Assembly: GCA_965216335.1 (NCBI GenBank)
Contig: OZ244154.1
Location: 3,224,001-3,288,000, forward strand
Source of the DNA: JAHEJE01 sp965216335
GTDB taxonomy: Bacteria; Pseudomonadota; Alphaproteobacteria; Rhizobiales; Aestuariivirgaceae
Reading direction: 5' to 3'
Length of the DNA stretch: 64,000 nucleotides
The notes under the pieces are model-generated. The model ran no database searches and had not been told where the DNA came from. It saw only the letters and a program-made list of their open reading frames with translations. Position numbers and translations under genes: made by a program. Positions within the stretch are counted from its first letter, which is position 1, and each line of letters opens with the position of its first letter. Positions 41,607-51,510 of the stretch are shown piece after piece.

Positions 41607-41740
41607 CCCTCCCCCTTGTGGGGAGGGGTTAGGGGTGGGGCTCCCACGGTGCCAATTGGCTTGACATCGTAGCTCTTGCGCCGCCCGTGCCCCACCCGAC
41701 CGGTGCTGCGCACCGCCCACCCTCCCCACAAGGGGGAGGG
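41607..41740. repeat. Family B palindromic repeat, copy B2
   Basis: The arms are CCCTCCCCC-TTGT-GGGGAGGGG and CCCTCCCC-ACAA-GGGGGAGGG. A four-run G pattern lies at 41620-41640 (GGGG-A-GGGG-TTA-GGGG-T-GGGG). The inner hairpin is CGGTGC-TGC-GCACCG at 41701-41715. It lies between convergent genes (RND pump and gltX), where it may terminate both. Confidence 0.88.
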
Positions 41741-41762
41741 GATTCCGCTCGTCTTTAGACCC

Positions 41763-43097
41763 TCAGCTCCTCAATCGCGCAACCGCCTTGTCCCGCCCGA
41801 TCAGCGGCAGGAGGCGGGCGAGTTCCGGGCCGTGGTCGAGGCCGGTCAGCGCCAGGCGCAGGGGCATGAACAAGGCTTTGCCCTTGCGGCCCGATGTATC
41901 CTTGAGCGCTGCAGTCCAGGTCTTCCAGGTTGTCTCATCAAACGCACCGCAGGGCAGGGCGCTTGCCGCGGCCGTGATGAACTCGGCGTCCTCGGCGCCG
42001 ACCACCGGATCAATGTCGCCGAAGGTCACCCGATGCCATTGGGCGATCTCGGCAAGTTTGGAGATGTTCTCGCGCGCCGCCAGCCAAAAGGTCTCGCCGC
42101 CATCGCACCCAAGGTCGGCGAGCCGTTCTGCAATCTCGTCATAGGGCGTTTCATGCAACAGCCGCGTGTTGAGATTGGCCAGTTCCGCCTCATCGAACCG
42201 GGCCGGCGCCCGCGACAGCTTGCCGAGGTCGAACCGGTCGACCAGCCCGGCCATATCGTGATGTGGCACGATCGCCTCGGATGTGCCGAGCAGGGCGGCA
42301 TGCGAAACCACGGCCATCGCCTCCAACCCGGCCTCGCGCAGGCCTGCGATGGACAATGAGCCGAGGCGCTTGGACAGCCCCTTGCCATCGGCACCGATGA
42401 GCAGGCTGTGGTGGGCGAAGGCCGGGGCTTCGCCCCCGAGCGCCTCGAACAGGTCGACCTGCACCGCCGCGTTGGTCACATGGTCCTCGCCGCGGATCAC
42501 GTGGCTGACGGCCATGTCCATGTCGTCGACCACCGAGGGCAGGGTGTAGAGATAGGTACCGTCGCCGCGGATCAGAACCGGGTCGGACACGCTGGTCAGA
42601 TCGAACGACTGTTCGCCGCGAACCAGGTCGTGGAACACCACGGTGCGTTCGTTGAGCTTGAAGCGCCAGTGCGGTGTGCGGCCTTCGCTTTCCAGCTTGG
42701 CCCGGTCATCGTCGCTGAGCCCCAGCCCGCTGCGGTCGTAGACCGGCGGTTTGCCGCGCGCCAGAAGCCGCTTGCGCTTGCGCTCCAGCTCGTCCGGTGT
42801 CTCGTAGCAGGCATAGAGCCGGCCATCGGCCTTCAGCCTGTGCGCCGCCGCATCGTAAAGCGCGAACCGCTTCGACTGATAGTGCACGATATCCGGCGCG
42901 ATGCCGAGCCAGGCCAGGTCGTCCGCGATGCCGTCGGCAAATTCCTGGCGCGAACGCTCCGGGTCGGTGTCGTCGAATCGCAGCACGAACTCCCCGCCTG
43001 CCTTGCTGGCGAACAGCCAGTTGAGGATCGCGGTGCGGGCATTGCCGATGTGGATTCGGCCCGTCGGCGACGGGGCAAAGCGGACACGTGTCGTCAT
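41763..43097 (-). CDS. gltX: Glutamyl-tRNA synthetase
   Basis: A 444-residue class I aminoacyl-tRNA synthetase that charges tRNA-Glu. The start MTTRVRFAPSPTGRIHIGNA is taken rather than a longer reading, as it places the HIGH-like HIGN motif at the usual distance from the N-terminus. The KMSKS-equivalent is GKGLSKRLG. FDDTDPERS and VIRGEDHVTN are further family blocks. It is slightly shorter than the E. coli enzyme, as is common for one of the two GltX copies of alphaproteobacteria; which copy cannot be decided here. Confidence 0.92.
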   Translation of the reverse strand: MTTRVRFAPSPTGRIHIGNARTAILNWLFASKAGGEFVLRFDDTDPERSRQEFADGIADDLAWLGIAPDIVHYQSKRFALYDAAAHRLKADGRLYACYETPDELERKRKRLLARGKPPVYDRSGLGLSDDDRAKLESEGRTPHWRFKLNERTVVFHDLVRGEQSFDLTSVSDPVLIRGDGTYLYTLPSVVDDMDMAVSHVIRGEDHVTNAAVQVDLFEALGGEAPAFAHHSLLIGADGKGLSKRLGSLSIAGLREAGLEAMAVVSHAALLGTSEAIVPHHDMAGLVDRFDLGKLSRAPARFDEAELANLNTRLLHETPYDEIAERLADLGCDGGETFWLAARENISKLAEIAQWHRVTFGDIDPVVGAEDAEFITAAASALPCGAFDETTWKTWTAALKDTSGRKGKALFMPLRLALTGLDHGPELARLLPLIGRDKAVARLRS

Positions 43098-43180
43098 GGT
43101 GTTGCGGTTTAGAGGACGCTGCGCGCGAGCACAAGCACCCGATGTCGCCAATTGCCCGCAAGCCCGCTATGGTGCGCGCC

Positions 43181-43596
43181 ATGAAGCAGTCGCAGCATGA
43201 AATGACCGTCGAAACATCCGGTCAGGGGCTCTACGAGATCACCCGGCCGGCCGCCTGCTTCGTTCGCAATACAGGGCTCGCCGCCGGCCAGCTTACCGTG
43301 TTCTGCCGCCACACGTCAGCCTCGCTGATCATCCAGGAGAACGCCGACCCGGATGTCCAGCGCGACCTCAAGGAATTCTTTGCCCGCCTGGTGCCCGAAG
43401 GCATGGCCTGGCTGCACCATACCTCGGAAGGTCCTGACGACATGCCGGCCCACATCAAGGGCGCCCTGACGGCATCATCGCTGACCGTCCCCGTAACCGG
43501 CGGCGCCATGTCGCTCGGCACCTGGCAGGGCATCTACCTGTTCGAACACCGCACCCGCCCGCACCGCCGGCGGGTGATGCTGCATGTGGTCGGCGA

Positions 43597-43600
<4 letters not shown>
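43181..43600 (+). CDS. YjbQ-family (UPF0047) protein
   Basis: A 139-residue protein. The family pattern is complete: GQLTVFCRHTSASLIIQENA, DPDVQRDLKEFFARLVP, WLHHTSEGPDDMPAHIKGAL and GTWQGIYLFEHR, including the conserved His and Asp residues. YjbQ proteins have weak thiamine-phosphate synthase activity; their true role is open. The start at 43181 (MKQSQHEM) is preferred; 43169 is possible. It overlaps the AAA gene downstream by 4 bases (ATGA). Confidence 0.85.
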
Positions 43601-44754
<1,154 letters not shown>

Positions 44755-44758
44755 GTGA

Positions 44759-45424
44759 TCAACTCTCGATTTCGATCAGCGGCCATACCTCGTCGAAGTG
44801 ATCCACCACATGATCCGGATCGAACGCCGAGACGTGTGTGTCGGTATACCCGAAACTGACCGCAATGACCGGGACACCGGCAGCCTTGGCGGTGGCGATG
44901 TCGGTGGCGCTGTCGCCGATCATGATGGAAGGGCCGGACGCGCCGCCGGCCCGCTTGACCGCCGCGTGATAGGGCGCCGGATCGGGCTTGGCGATACCGA
45001 TGGTGTCCGGCCCGATGATGGCGCCGAAGTAGTGCGACAGGTTCAATTCGTCGATCAGCCTGACCGACATGGCCTCCAGCTTATTGGTGCAGATCGCCAT
45101 CGGCAATCCGGCCGAGCGGCACCGTTCCAGTAGCGTCGGGACACCTTCGTACGGCGCGCTATTAACGGCGATGTTGGCCATGTAGTGATCGATGAAATCC
45201 TGGTACAGCGGCTCCAGACGGATCGGATCGAGTGACGTGCCCGTCAGGGCAAAACCGCGTTCGATCAGCTTGCGGGCGCCCTGGCCGACCATCTCGCGTA
45301 CCTCGTCCAGGGAAACCGGCCTTCTGCCGTGGGCCGTGAGTACGGCATTGGTTGCTGCTGTCAGATCGGGGGCCGTATCGACCAATGTGCCGTCCAGGTC
45401 GAACACGATCGTTTTGCGGGTCAT
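44759..45424 (-). CDS. gph: Phosphoglycolate phosphatase (HAD family)
   Basis: A 221-residue HAD hydrolase. The nucleophile motif is VFDLDGTLVDTAPDL, motif II is AICTNKLEAM, motif III lies around IAKPDPAPYH, and motif IV is MIGDSATDI. A helical cap domain (residues ~20-90) is as in Gph. It removes 2-phosphoglycolate, a by-product of DNA repair and RubisCO oxygenation. It converges with the AAA gene four bases away and has an unremarkable promoter gap upstream. Confidence 0.88.
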   Translation of the reverse strand: MTRKTIVFDLDGTLVDTAPDLTAATNAVLTAHGRRPVSLDEVREMVGQGARKLIERGFALTGTSLDPIRLEPLYQDFIDHYMANIAVNSAPYEGVPTLLERCRSAGLPMAICTNKLEAMSVRLIDELNLSHYFGAIIGPDTIGIAKPDPAPYHAAVKRAGGASGPSIMIGDSATDIATAKAAGVPVIAVSFGYTDTHVSAFDPDHVVDHFDEVWPLIEIES

Positions 45425-45851
45425 CGTTTAATCCCGTGCTGCGCAAGGGTGGTAAATGTCCCTCGACAAGACGCCTTGCTGAATCACTTTGTCAACGGCT
45501 TAGAGCGTTTTCTAATACCATCGGTACTTCCGTTCGACTCATGCCGGAATTGAAAACCGGCGTCATTTCGACACGGTACACAAGTCGGAAAAGTCTAACG
45601 TCAATACCGCTGGCATAAAACGCTCGAATCCATTTGTCTGCTTGTTCATTCGCCGTCTGAGATTGTTGAATCATTCTGTAAAGAAGCGCCAGGACCCGTC
45701 TCAACCATTGCCGTTAAGTGATTCAGATGACTCGCGATTTCGTTGACGGACAAATTGCCACCACACGCCCTCGTGCGGGTGGAAGCCGCTTTGTCCGCTT
45801 CAAGCGTTGTGCTAAGACGCCGGGCCAAGATCGAATTTCAGGAGGTGTGCC
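45425..45851. other. AT-richer intergenic region upstream of gabD
   Basis: This 427-base gap is lower in GC than its surroundings. It holds a short inverted repeat, GAGCGTTTTCTAATA (from 45503) against ATAAAACGCTC (45617-45627), and a possible small minus-strand gene. AGGAGG before the gabD ATG is a strong ribosome-binding site. Confidence 0.5.
45492..45704 (-). CDS. Small hypothetical protein (doubtful)
   Basis: A 70-residue open frame in low-GC DNA, with a plausible composition (MRRVLALLYRMIQQSQTANE at the start, MTPVFNSGMSRTEVPMVLEN near the end) but no recognised family. It could be a decayed fragment of a larger gene. It lies outside any operon and lacks a clear Shine-Dalgarno, so it is listed only as a candidate. 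Confidence 0.2.
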   Translation of the reverse strand: MRRVLALLYRMIQQSQTANEQADKWIRAFYASGIDVRLFRLVYRVEMTPVFNSGMSRTEVPMVLENALSR

Positions 45852-47321
45852 ATGGACGTTCAAAAATCACAGGCCCTGCGCGACATCGTCAAGGACCAGT
45901 CCTTGCTGCGCGAGGAATGCTACATCAACGGCAAGTGGGTCGGCAGCGACGACAAGATCGAGGTCACCAACCCGGCAACCGGCGACGTGATCGCCACGGT
46001 GCCGAAACTCGGCCAGGCCGAAACCGCTGAGGCCATCGCCGCCGCTGATGCGGCCATGAAAGGCTGGGCTGCCAAGACCGCCAAGGAGCGCTCCAACATC
46101 ATGCGCGCCTGGTACAACCTGATGATGGAGAACGCCGAGGACCTAGCCCAGATCATGACCGCTGAACAGGGCAAGCCGCTGGCCGAAGCGCGCGGCGAGA
46201 TCGGCTACGGTGCCTCGTTCATTGAGTTCTTCGCCGAGGAGGCCAAGCGCATCAATGGCGAAACCATCCCGACCCACAAGGCCGATGCCCGCATCGTCGT
46301 CATCCGCCAGCCGGTCGGTGTCGTCGCCGCGATCACGCCGTGGAACTTCCCCAACGCCATGATCACCCGCAAGGCCGGCCCGGCACTGGCCGCCGGCTGC
46401 TCGATCGTCATCAAGCCGGCATCCGAAACACCGCTGTCGGCCCTTGCCCTGTGTGAACTGGCCGAGCGTGCCGGTATCCCCGCCGGCGTCGTCAACGTCG
46501 TCACCGGCAAGGCCTCGGCCATCGGCGGCGAGATGACGTCGAACCCGACCATCCGCATGCTGACGTTTACCGGCTCCACCGAGATCGGCAAGATCCTCAT
46601 GGAGCAGTGCGCCGCGACCGTGAAGAAGGTCGGCATGGAACTCGGCGGCAATGCCCCGTTCATCGTCTTCGACGATGCCGACCTTGACGCCGCCGTTGCC
46701 GGCGCCATGGCATCGAAGTACCGCAACGCCGGCCAGACCTGCGTCTGCGCCAACCGCATCCTGGTCCAGGACGGTGTCTACGATGCCTTTGCTGAAAAGC
46801 TTTCCGCCGCCGTTGCCCAGATGAAGGTCGGCAATGGTGTCGAGGACGGTATCACCACCGGCCCGCTGATCAACAAGGCCGCCGTCGACAAGGTGCTGGA
46901 GCACATTCAAGACGCCGTCTCAAAGGGCGCCAGCGTCGTCTCCGGCGGCAATGCGCTCGGCGGCAACTTCGTCGAGCCGACCATCCTGCGCGACGTGACG
47001 ACCGACATGGCGGTCACCCGCGAGGAGACCTTCGGTCCCGTCGCGCCGCTGTTCCGCTTTTCGACCGAGGAAGAGGCCATCGCCATGGCAAACGACACCG
47101 AGTTCGGCCTGGCGTGCTACTTTTACACCCGCGACGTCGGCCGGGTGTGGCGCGTCGGCGAAGGCCTCGACTACGGCATCGTCGGCATCAATGAAGGCAT
47201 CATCTCCACCGAGGTCGCCCCGTTCGGCGGCGTCAAGGAGTCGGGTGTCGGCCGCGAGGGTTCCCAGCACGGCATGGATGAATTCGTCGAGATGAAATAC
47301 ATGCTGATGGGCGGTCTCTGA
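45852..47321 (+). CDS. gabD: Succinate-semialdehyde dehydrogenase (NADP+-type, GabD-like)
   Basis: A 489-residue aldehyde dehydrogenase. The catalytic Cys lies in NAGQTCVCANR, where a second Cys two residues later is typical of GabD. The catalytic Glu is in MELGGNAPFIVF, and the nucleotide-site motif is TPWNFPNAMITRKAGPALA. It oxidises succinate semialdehyde to succinate at the end of GABA or polyamine breakdown, which would suit the amine-catabolic island earlier in the window. AGGAGG lies six bases before the ATG. It is followed within 3 bases by rpiA. Confidence 0.92.
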   Translation: MDVQKSQALRDIVKDQSLLREECYINGKWVGSDDKIEVTNPATGDVIATVPKLGQAETAEAIAAADAAMKGWAAKTAKERSNIMRAWYNLMMENAEDLAQIMTAEQGKPLAEARGEIGYGASFIEFFAEEAKRINGETIPTHKADARIVVIRQPVGVVAAITPWNFPNAMITRKAGPALAAGCSIVIKPASETPLSALALCELAERAGIPAGVVNVVTGKASAIGGEMTSNPTIRMLTFTGSTEIGKILMEQCAATVKKVGMELGGNAPFIVFDDADLDAAVAGAMASKYRNAGQTCVCANRILVQDGVYDAFAEKLSAAVAQMKVGNGVEDGITTGPLINKAAVDKVLEHIQDAVSKGASVVSGGNALGGNFVEPTILRDVTTDMAVTREETFGPVAPLFRFSTEEEAIAMANDTEFGLACYFYTRDVGRVWRVGEGLDYGIVGINEGIISTEVAPFGGVKESGVGREGSQHGMDEFVEMKYMLMGGL

Positions 47322-47324
47322 CCG

Positions 47325-48056
47325 GTGTTGCCCGACGAGCAGAAACAGGCCGCCGCCGTCGCTGCCCTTGACCATGTCAGGGACGGCATGCGGCTGGGGC
47401 TGGGAACCGGTTCGACCGCGGCGAAGTTCGTCGCTGCCCTTGGCAAGAAGGTGGCGGGGGGCTTGGATGTCATCTGCGTGCCAACCTCGGTCGCAACCCG
47501 GGACCAGGCCACAGCGCTCGGCATCCCCCTCACCACGCTCGATGAGACCCCGGAGCTCGACCTCACCGTCGATGGCGCCGATGAGTTGGACGATGACCTG
47601 CAACTCATCAAGGGCGGTGGCGGTGCGCTGTTGCGTGAAAAGATGGTCGCATCGTCGTCGAAAATAATGATCGTCATCGCCGATGCGTCCAAGCACGTCG
47701 AGACGCTGGGCGAGTTTCCTCTGCCGGTCGAGGTGGTGCAATTTGCCCACGAGGCAACGCGCCGCAAGATCGAACAGGCCGCCTGGGCCTGTGGCTGCGG
47801 GGGCAGTATCGCCCTGCGCATGCGCGACGGCGAACCTTTCGTCACCGACAACGGCAATCTGATCTACGACTGCGCCTTCGGCCGCATTGCCGATGCAAAG
47901 TCGCTGGCCCTGACGCTGAAATCCATCGCCGGCGTCGTCGATCACGGCCTGTTCATTCGTCTCGCCGACATGGCCCTGCTAGGAACGCCCGACGGATTGA
48001 AGACCATCAAGATCGACAAGTGGCATGTTCCCTCCCCCAGAAAGGGGGAGGGTTAG
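47325..48056 (+). CDS. rpiA: Ribose-5-phosphate isomerase A with a repeat-derived C-terminus
   Basis: A 243-residue enzyme converting ribose-5-phosphate and ribulose-5-phosphate. The signature blocks are GLGTGSTAAKFV, DGADELDDDLQLIKGGGGAL, REKMVASSS and GLFIRLADMALLGTPDGLKT. RpiA normally stops close to GTPDG-K-T. Here the last nine codons (reading VPSPRKGEG) and the stop codon lie within family A repeat copy A4, so the tail is foreign. The start (GTG 47325) is 3 bases after gabD, indicating cotranscription. Confidence 0.92.
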   Translation: MLPDEQKQAAAVAALDHVRDGMRLGLGTGSTAAKFVAALGKKVAGGLDVICVPTSVATRDQATALGIPLTTLDETPELDLTVDGADELDDDLQLIKGGGGALLREKMVASSSKIMIVIADASKHVETLGEFPLPVEVVQFAHEATRRKIEQAAWACGCGGSIALRMRDGEPFVTDNGNLIYDCAFGRIADAKSLALTLKSIAGVVDHGLFIRLADMALLGTPDGLKTIKIDKWHVPSPRKGEG

Positions 48057-48151
48057 GGAGGGGGTTGATGGCGGTGCCACCATCAACGGTAGGTGCCAAT
48101 TCGCACCGCCATCAACCCCCATCCCGACCTTCCCCCTTTCTGGGGGAAGGG
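48030..48151. repeat. Family A palindromic repeat, copy A4
   Basis: The arms are CCCTCCCCC-AGAAA-GGGGGAGGG and CCTTCCCCC-TTT-CTGGGGGAAGG. The inner stem TTGATGGCGGTGC/GCACCGCCATCAA is perfect. The left arm codes for the last residues of rpiA and its TAG stop (48054-48056). It then separates rpiA from gor on the same strand. Confidence 0.88.
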
Positions 48152-48236
48152 GCGCTGACAATACGTTCCGCAACTCCTACCTAGTGCGGGTCGCGCGACA
48201 CACAGACGAAATCAAGCCTGTCTGAAGGAAAAAAAC

Positions 48237-49601
48237 ATGAGCGAATACGACTATGACCTGTTCGTCATCGGCGGCGGTTCCGGCGGGGTGCGCGCGGCAC
48301 GGATCGCGGCAGGGTACGGTGCCAAGGTGGCCGTGGCCGAGGAATACCGCATGGGCGGCACCTGCGTGATTCGCGGCTGCGTGCCCAAGAAGCTGCTGGT
48401 CTATGCCTCCAAATTCACCGGTGACTTCAAGCAGGCGCCGGGCTTCGGCTGGAGCATCGGCGAACCGCAGTTCGACTGGCGGCAACTCATCGCCAACAAG
48501 GATGCCGAAATCGACCGGCTGAACGGTGTCTACATCTCGCTGCTCGAAGGGTCCGGCGTCGACATGTTCCACTCGCGCGCCGAACTGCGCGATGCCCACT
48601 CGGTCCACATTCCCGCCGAAGACCGCCATGTGACGGCAAAGTACATCCTGATCGCCACCGGCGGCCGGCCGTATGTCGATGAAACGGTGCCCGGCATTGA
48701 GCACGTTATCACCTCCAACGAAGCGCTGCATCTCGATGAACTGCCGCGCCGCGCCGTGGTCGCCGGCGGCGGCTATATCGCGGTCGAGTTCGCCGGCATC
48801 TTCAACGGCCTCGGCGCCGAGACCACCTTGCTCTACCGCGGCGAACAGATCCTGCGCGGCTTCGATGACGACATCCGCGATCACGTGGCGGCGGAAGCCG
48901 GCAAGAAGGGCCTCAATGTCATCGTCGGCGAGATTTTCACAAAAATCGAAAAGACCCCGGAAGGCCTGCGCGGAACCCTGAAGAACGGCGAGGTGATCGA
49001 GGCCGACCAGATCATGTACGCCATCGGCCGCAGCCCCTACACCGAGGGCCTTGGTCTCAACCATGCCGGCATCGAACTCGACGGCAAGGGCGCCATCAAG
49101 GTCGACAGCTATTCCAAGACCAATGTCGACCACATCTACGCCGTCGGCGACGTCACCAACCGGGTCAACCTGACCCCCGTTGCGATCCGCGAGGGCCACG
49201 CCTTCGCCGATACCGTGTTCGGCGCCAAGCCGACCGCGGTCGACCACGGCCTGATACCGACGGCAGTGTTTTCACAGCCGGAAATCGGCACCGTCGGCAT
49301 GACCGAAACCGAAGCCCGCGCCGCCCATGGCGATGTCGACATCTACAAGTCCAGCTTCCGACCGATGAAGGCTACGCTCGGCGGCGGCGACGAGAAAATG
49401 CTGATGAAGCTCATCGTCGATCAGAAAACCGACAAGGTGCTCGGCTGCCACATCGTCGGCTCTGATGCCGGCGAAATGGCCCAGCTCCTCGGCATCTCGC
49501 TGAAAATGGGCGCCACCAAAGCCGACTTCGACGCCACCATGGCGGTGCATCCCACGGCCTCGGAGGAACTGGTGACCATGCGTACCAAGTGGACGGGGTA
49601 G
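48237..49601 (+). CDS. gor: Glutathione-disulfide reductase
   Basis: A 454-residue FAD enzyme reducing glutathione disulfide with NADPH. FAD motif VIGGGSGGVRAARIAA is followed by the redox disulfide C43/C48 (GGTCVIRGCVPKK). The NADPH-site motif is VVAGGGYIAVEFAGI, the FAD-site motif is YAVGDVTNRVNLTPVAI, and the interface His-Glu lies in the HPTASEEL C-terminus. It follows the rpiA repeat. It provides reducing power for the GST-type enzyme encoded at 36.6 kb. Confidence 0.94.
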   Translation: MSEYDYDLFVIGGGSGGVRAARIAAGYGAKVAVAEEYRMGGTCVIRGCVPKKLLVYASKFTGDFKQAPGFGWSIGEPQFDWRQLIANKDAEIDRLNGVYISLLEGSGVDMFHSRAELRDAHSVHIPAEDRHVTAKYILIATGGRPYVDETVPGIEHVITSNEALHLDELPRRAVVAGGGYIAVEFAGIFNGLGAETTLLYRGEQILRGFDDDIRDHVAAEAGKKGLNVIVGEIFTKIEKTPEGLRGTLKNGEVIEADQIMYAIGRSPYTEGLGLNHAGIELDGKGAIKVDSYSKTNVDHIYAVGDVTNRVNLTPVAIREGHAFADTVFGAKPTAVDHGLIPTAVFSQPEIGTVGMTETEARAAHGDVDIYKSSFRPMKATLGGGDEKMLMKLIVDQKTDKVLGCHIVGSDAGEMAQLLGISLKMGATKADFDATMAVHPTASEELVTMRTKWTG

Positions 49602-49688
49602 GGCGCCAAGCAGTGCTCTGCAGCGGCATTGGTGCTGTGTTCTGGGGCTTGGCGGCGCTGGTGTCGGAGCGGTCGGTACCGTGAAACG

Positions 49689-51509
49689 CTACTTCCGCGC
49701 GAACAGTCTTTCGATGTCGGACAGCTTCAGTTCGATATAGGTCGGCCGCCCGTGGTTGCATTGGCCGGCGGCGGGGGTTTGTTCCATGTCGCGTAGTAGC
49801 TGGTTCATTTCTTCCGGCTTCAGGCGGCGGCCGGAGCGCACCGAGCCGTAGCAGGCCATGGTGGCGAGCACGTGGCTGATGCGTTCGGCAAGGCCCGTTG
49901 CGCTGTCGAGCGCTGCCAGGTCGTCGGCGATGTCGCGCACCAGGTTCGCGATGTTGGCGCCGGCGATCAGGGCCGGCACCTCGCGCACCACCACCGTGCC
50001 GGGTCCGAAACTTTCCAGCACCAGGCCGGCGGCGGCCAGCACCGCGCCTGCCGCCGTCAGGCGCTCGGCAGATGCGTCATCGAGTTCGATCACCTCGGGC
50101 ACCAGCAGCGGCTGGGTGGCGATGCCGCTTGCCGCTGCCTCGGCCTTCATGCGCTCATAGACCAGACGCTCATGCGCGGCGTGCTGATCGACGATGACGA
50201 TGCCGTCGCGGGTCTGGGTGAGGATGTAGTTTTCATGGAACTGGGCACGCGCCGCGCCGAGCGGATGATTTGTCAGCCCTGCGGGTTCGGCGTCGGGCAG
50301 CCGGACATCGGCGCTGGCAGAGGCAAGGCCCGGCATCGGCGTGGCGGCTTCGGCAAAACCGCCGTGTTGCGGCGCCTGCATGGAGTAGGCGGCATCGCGC
50401 TCGGCATAGGTCGGGCGTGGTGGCATTTGCGGGCGGAAGGCACGCAGGGTCTCGCTGGCCGTCGATGTGGCGGAGCGCAGGCCTTCGCCGGCCAGCGCCT
50501 GGCGGATGCCCGAGACGATCAGCGAACGTGCCGTCTGGCCGTCGCGGAACCGCACCTCGGCCTTGGCCGGATGCACGTTGACGTCGACCTCCTCCGGCGG
50601 GCAGGTGATGAACAGCGCGGCGGCCGGATAGCGCCCGCGCATCATGAAGTCGGCATAGGCACCGCGCAGCGCGCCGGACAACAGCTTGTCGCGCACCGGC
50701 CGGCCGTTGACGAAGATGAACTGCATGTTGGCCTGGCCGCGCGACCAGGTCGGCAGGCCGGCGTACCCCTGCAGCCGCAGGGTCTCGCGCCGGTAGTCGA
50801 GCGCCACGGCATTGGCGATGAATTCGTCTCCGATGATATCGGCCAGCCGGGCCGGCAGGTCGGCCGGCTTGAGATCGAGGATGCGGCGCTCCGGCGTCGC
50901 CAGCTTGAAGGCGATATCCGGATGGGCCATGGCGAGACGGCGCATGACGTCGGCGATCTCCATCGTCTCGGCCCGCTCGGTCTTGAGAAACTTCAGCCGT
51001 GCCGGCACGGCATAGAAAAGGTCGCGCACTTCGACCGTTGTGCCGCGCGCCAGGGCCGCCGGGCGCACCGGCGACAGCCGCCCGCCCTCGATGCGCACGT
51101 CATGAGCCTCGCCGCCGCCAGCCGGGCGCGACGTGATGGTCAGCCGGGCAACTGAGCCGATCGACGGCAGCGCCTCGCCGCGAAACCCCAGTGTCTCGAT
51201 GTGCACCAGGTCCTCGTCGCCGAGCTTGGAGGTCGCATGCCGTTCGATGGCTATTGCAAGCTCTTCCGCCGACATGCCGCACCCGTCGTCGCTGACCCGG
51301 ATCAGGCTGCGTCCGCCATTGGCGAAGTGCACGTTGATGGCGGTTGCCCCGGCGTCGATGGCGTTCTCCACCAGCTCCTTGATCACGCTGGCCGGACGTT
51401 CGATCACCTCACCGGCGGCGATGCGGTTGATAGTGCCTTCTGCGAGCCGCTTGATGCGCACGGGTGGCGGGGCCTCCGAAAAGTCGTTTGTCGTCGCAGT
51501 GATCGCCAT
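49689..51509 (-). CDS. mutL: DNA mismatch repair protein MutL
   Basis: A 606-residue GHKL ATPase: NRIAAGEVIERPASVIKELV and ENAIDAGAT form the N-box, DDGCGM the G1 box, and GFRGEALPSI plus a GTTVEVRDLF block the lid. A C-terminal dimerisation domain includes HAAHERLVYE. The Q-x-L-L-x-P-like LLVPEVIELD and the final ACYGSVRSGRRLKPEEMNQL and CNHGRPT blocks are MutL C-terminal motifs. It starts 1 base after the pgi stop, so it is translated from the pgi transcript. Confidence 0.94.
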   Translation of the reverse strand: MAITATTNDFSEAPPPVRIKRLAEGTINRIAAGEVIERPASVIKELVENAIDAGATAINVHFANGGRSLIRVSDDGCGMSAEELAIAIERHATSKLGDEDLVHIETLGFRGEALPSIGSVARLTITSRPAGGGEAHDVRIEGGRLSPVRPAALARGTTVEVRDLFYAVPARLKFLKTERAETMEIADVMRRLAMAHPDIAFKLATPERRILDLKPADLPARLADIIGDEFIANAVALDYRRETLRLQGYAGLPTWSRGQANMQFIFVNGRPVRDKLLSGALRGAYADFMMRGRYPAAALFITCPPEEVDVNVHPAKAEVRFRDGQTARSLIVSGIRQALAGEGLRSATSTASETLRAFRPQMPPRPTYAERDAAYSMQAPQHGGFAEAATPMPGLASASADVRLPDAEPAGLTNHPLGAARAQFHENYILTQTRDGIVIVDQHAAHERLVYERMKAEAAASGIATQPLLVPEVIELDDASAERLTAAGAVLAAAGLVLESFGPGTVVVREVPALIAGANIANLVRDIADDLAALDSATGLAERISHVLATMACYGSVRSGRRLKPEEMNQLLRDMEQTPAAGQCNHGRPTYIELKLSDIERLFARK

Positions 51510-51510
51510 C

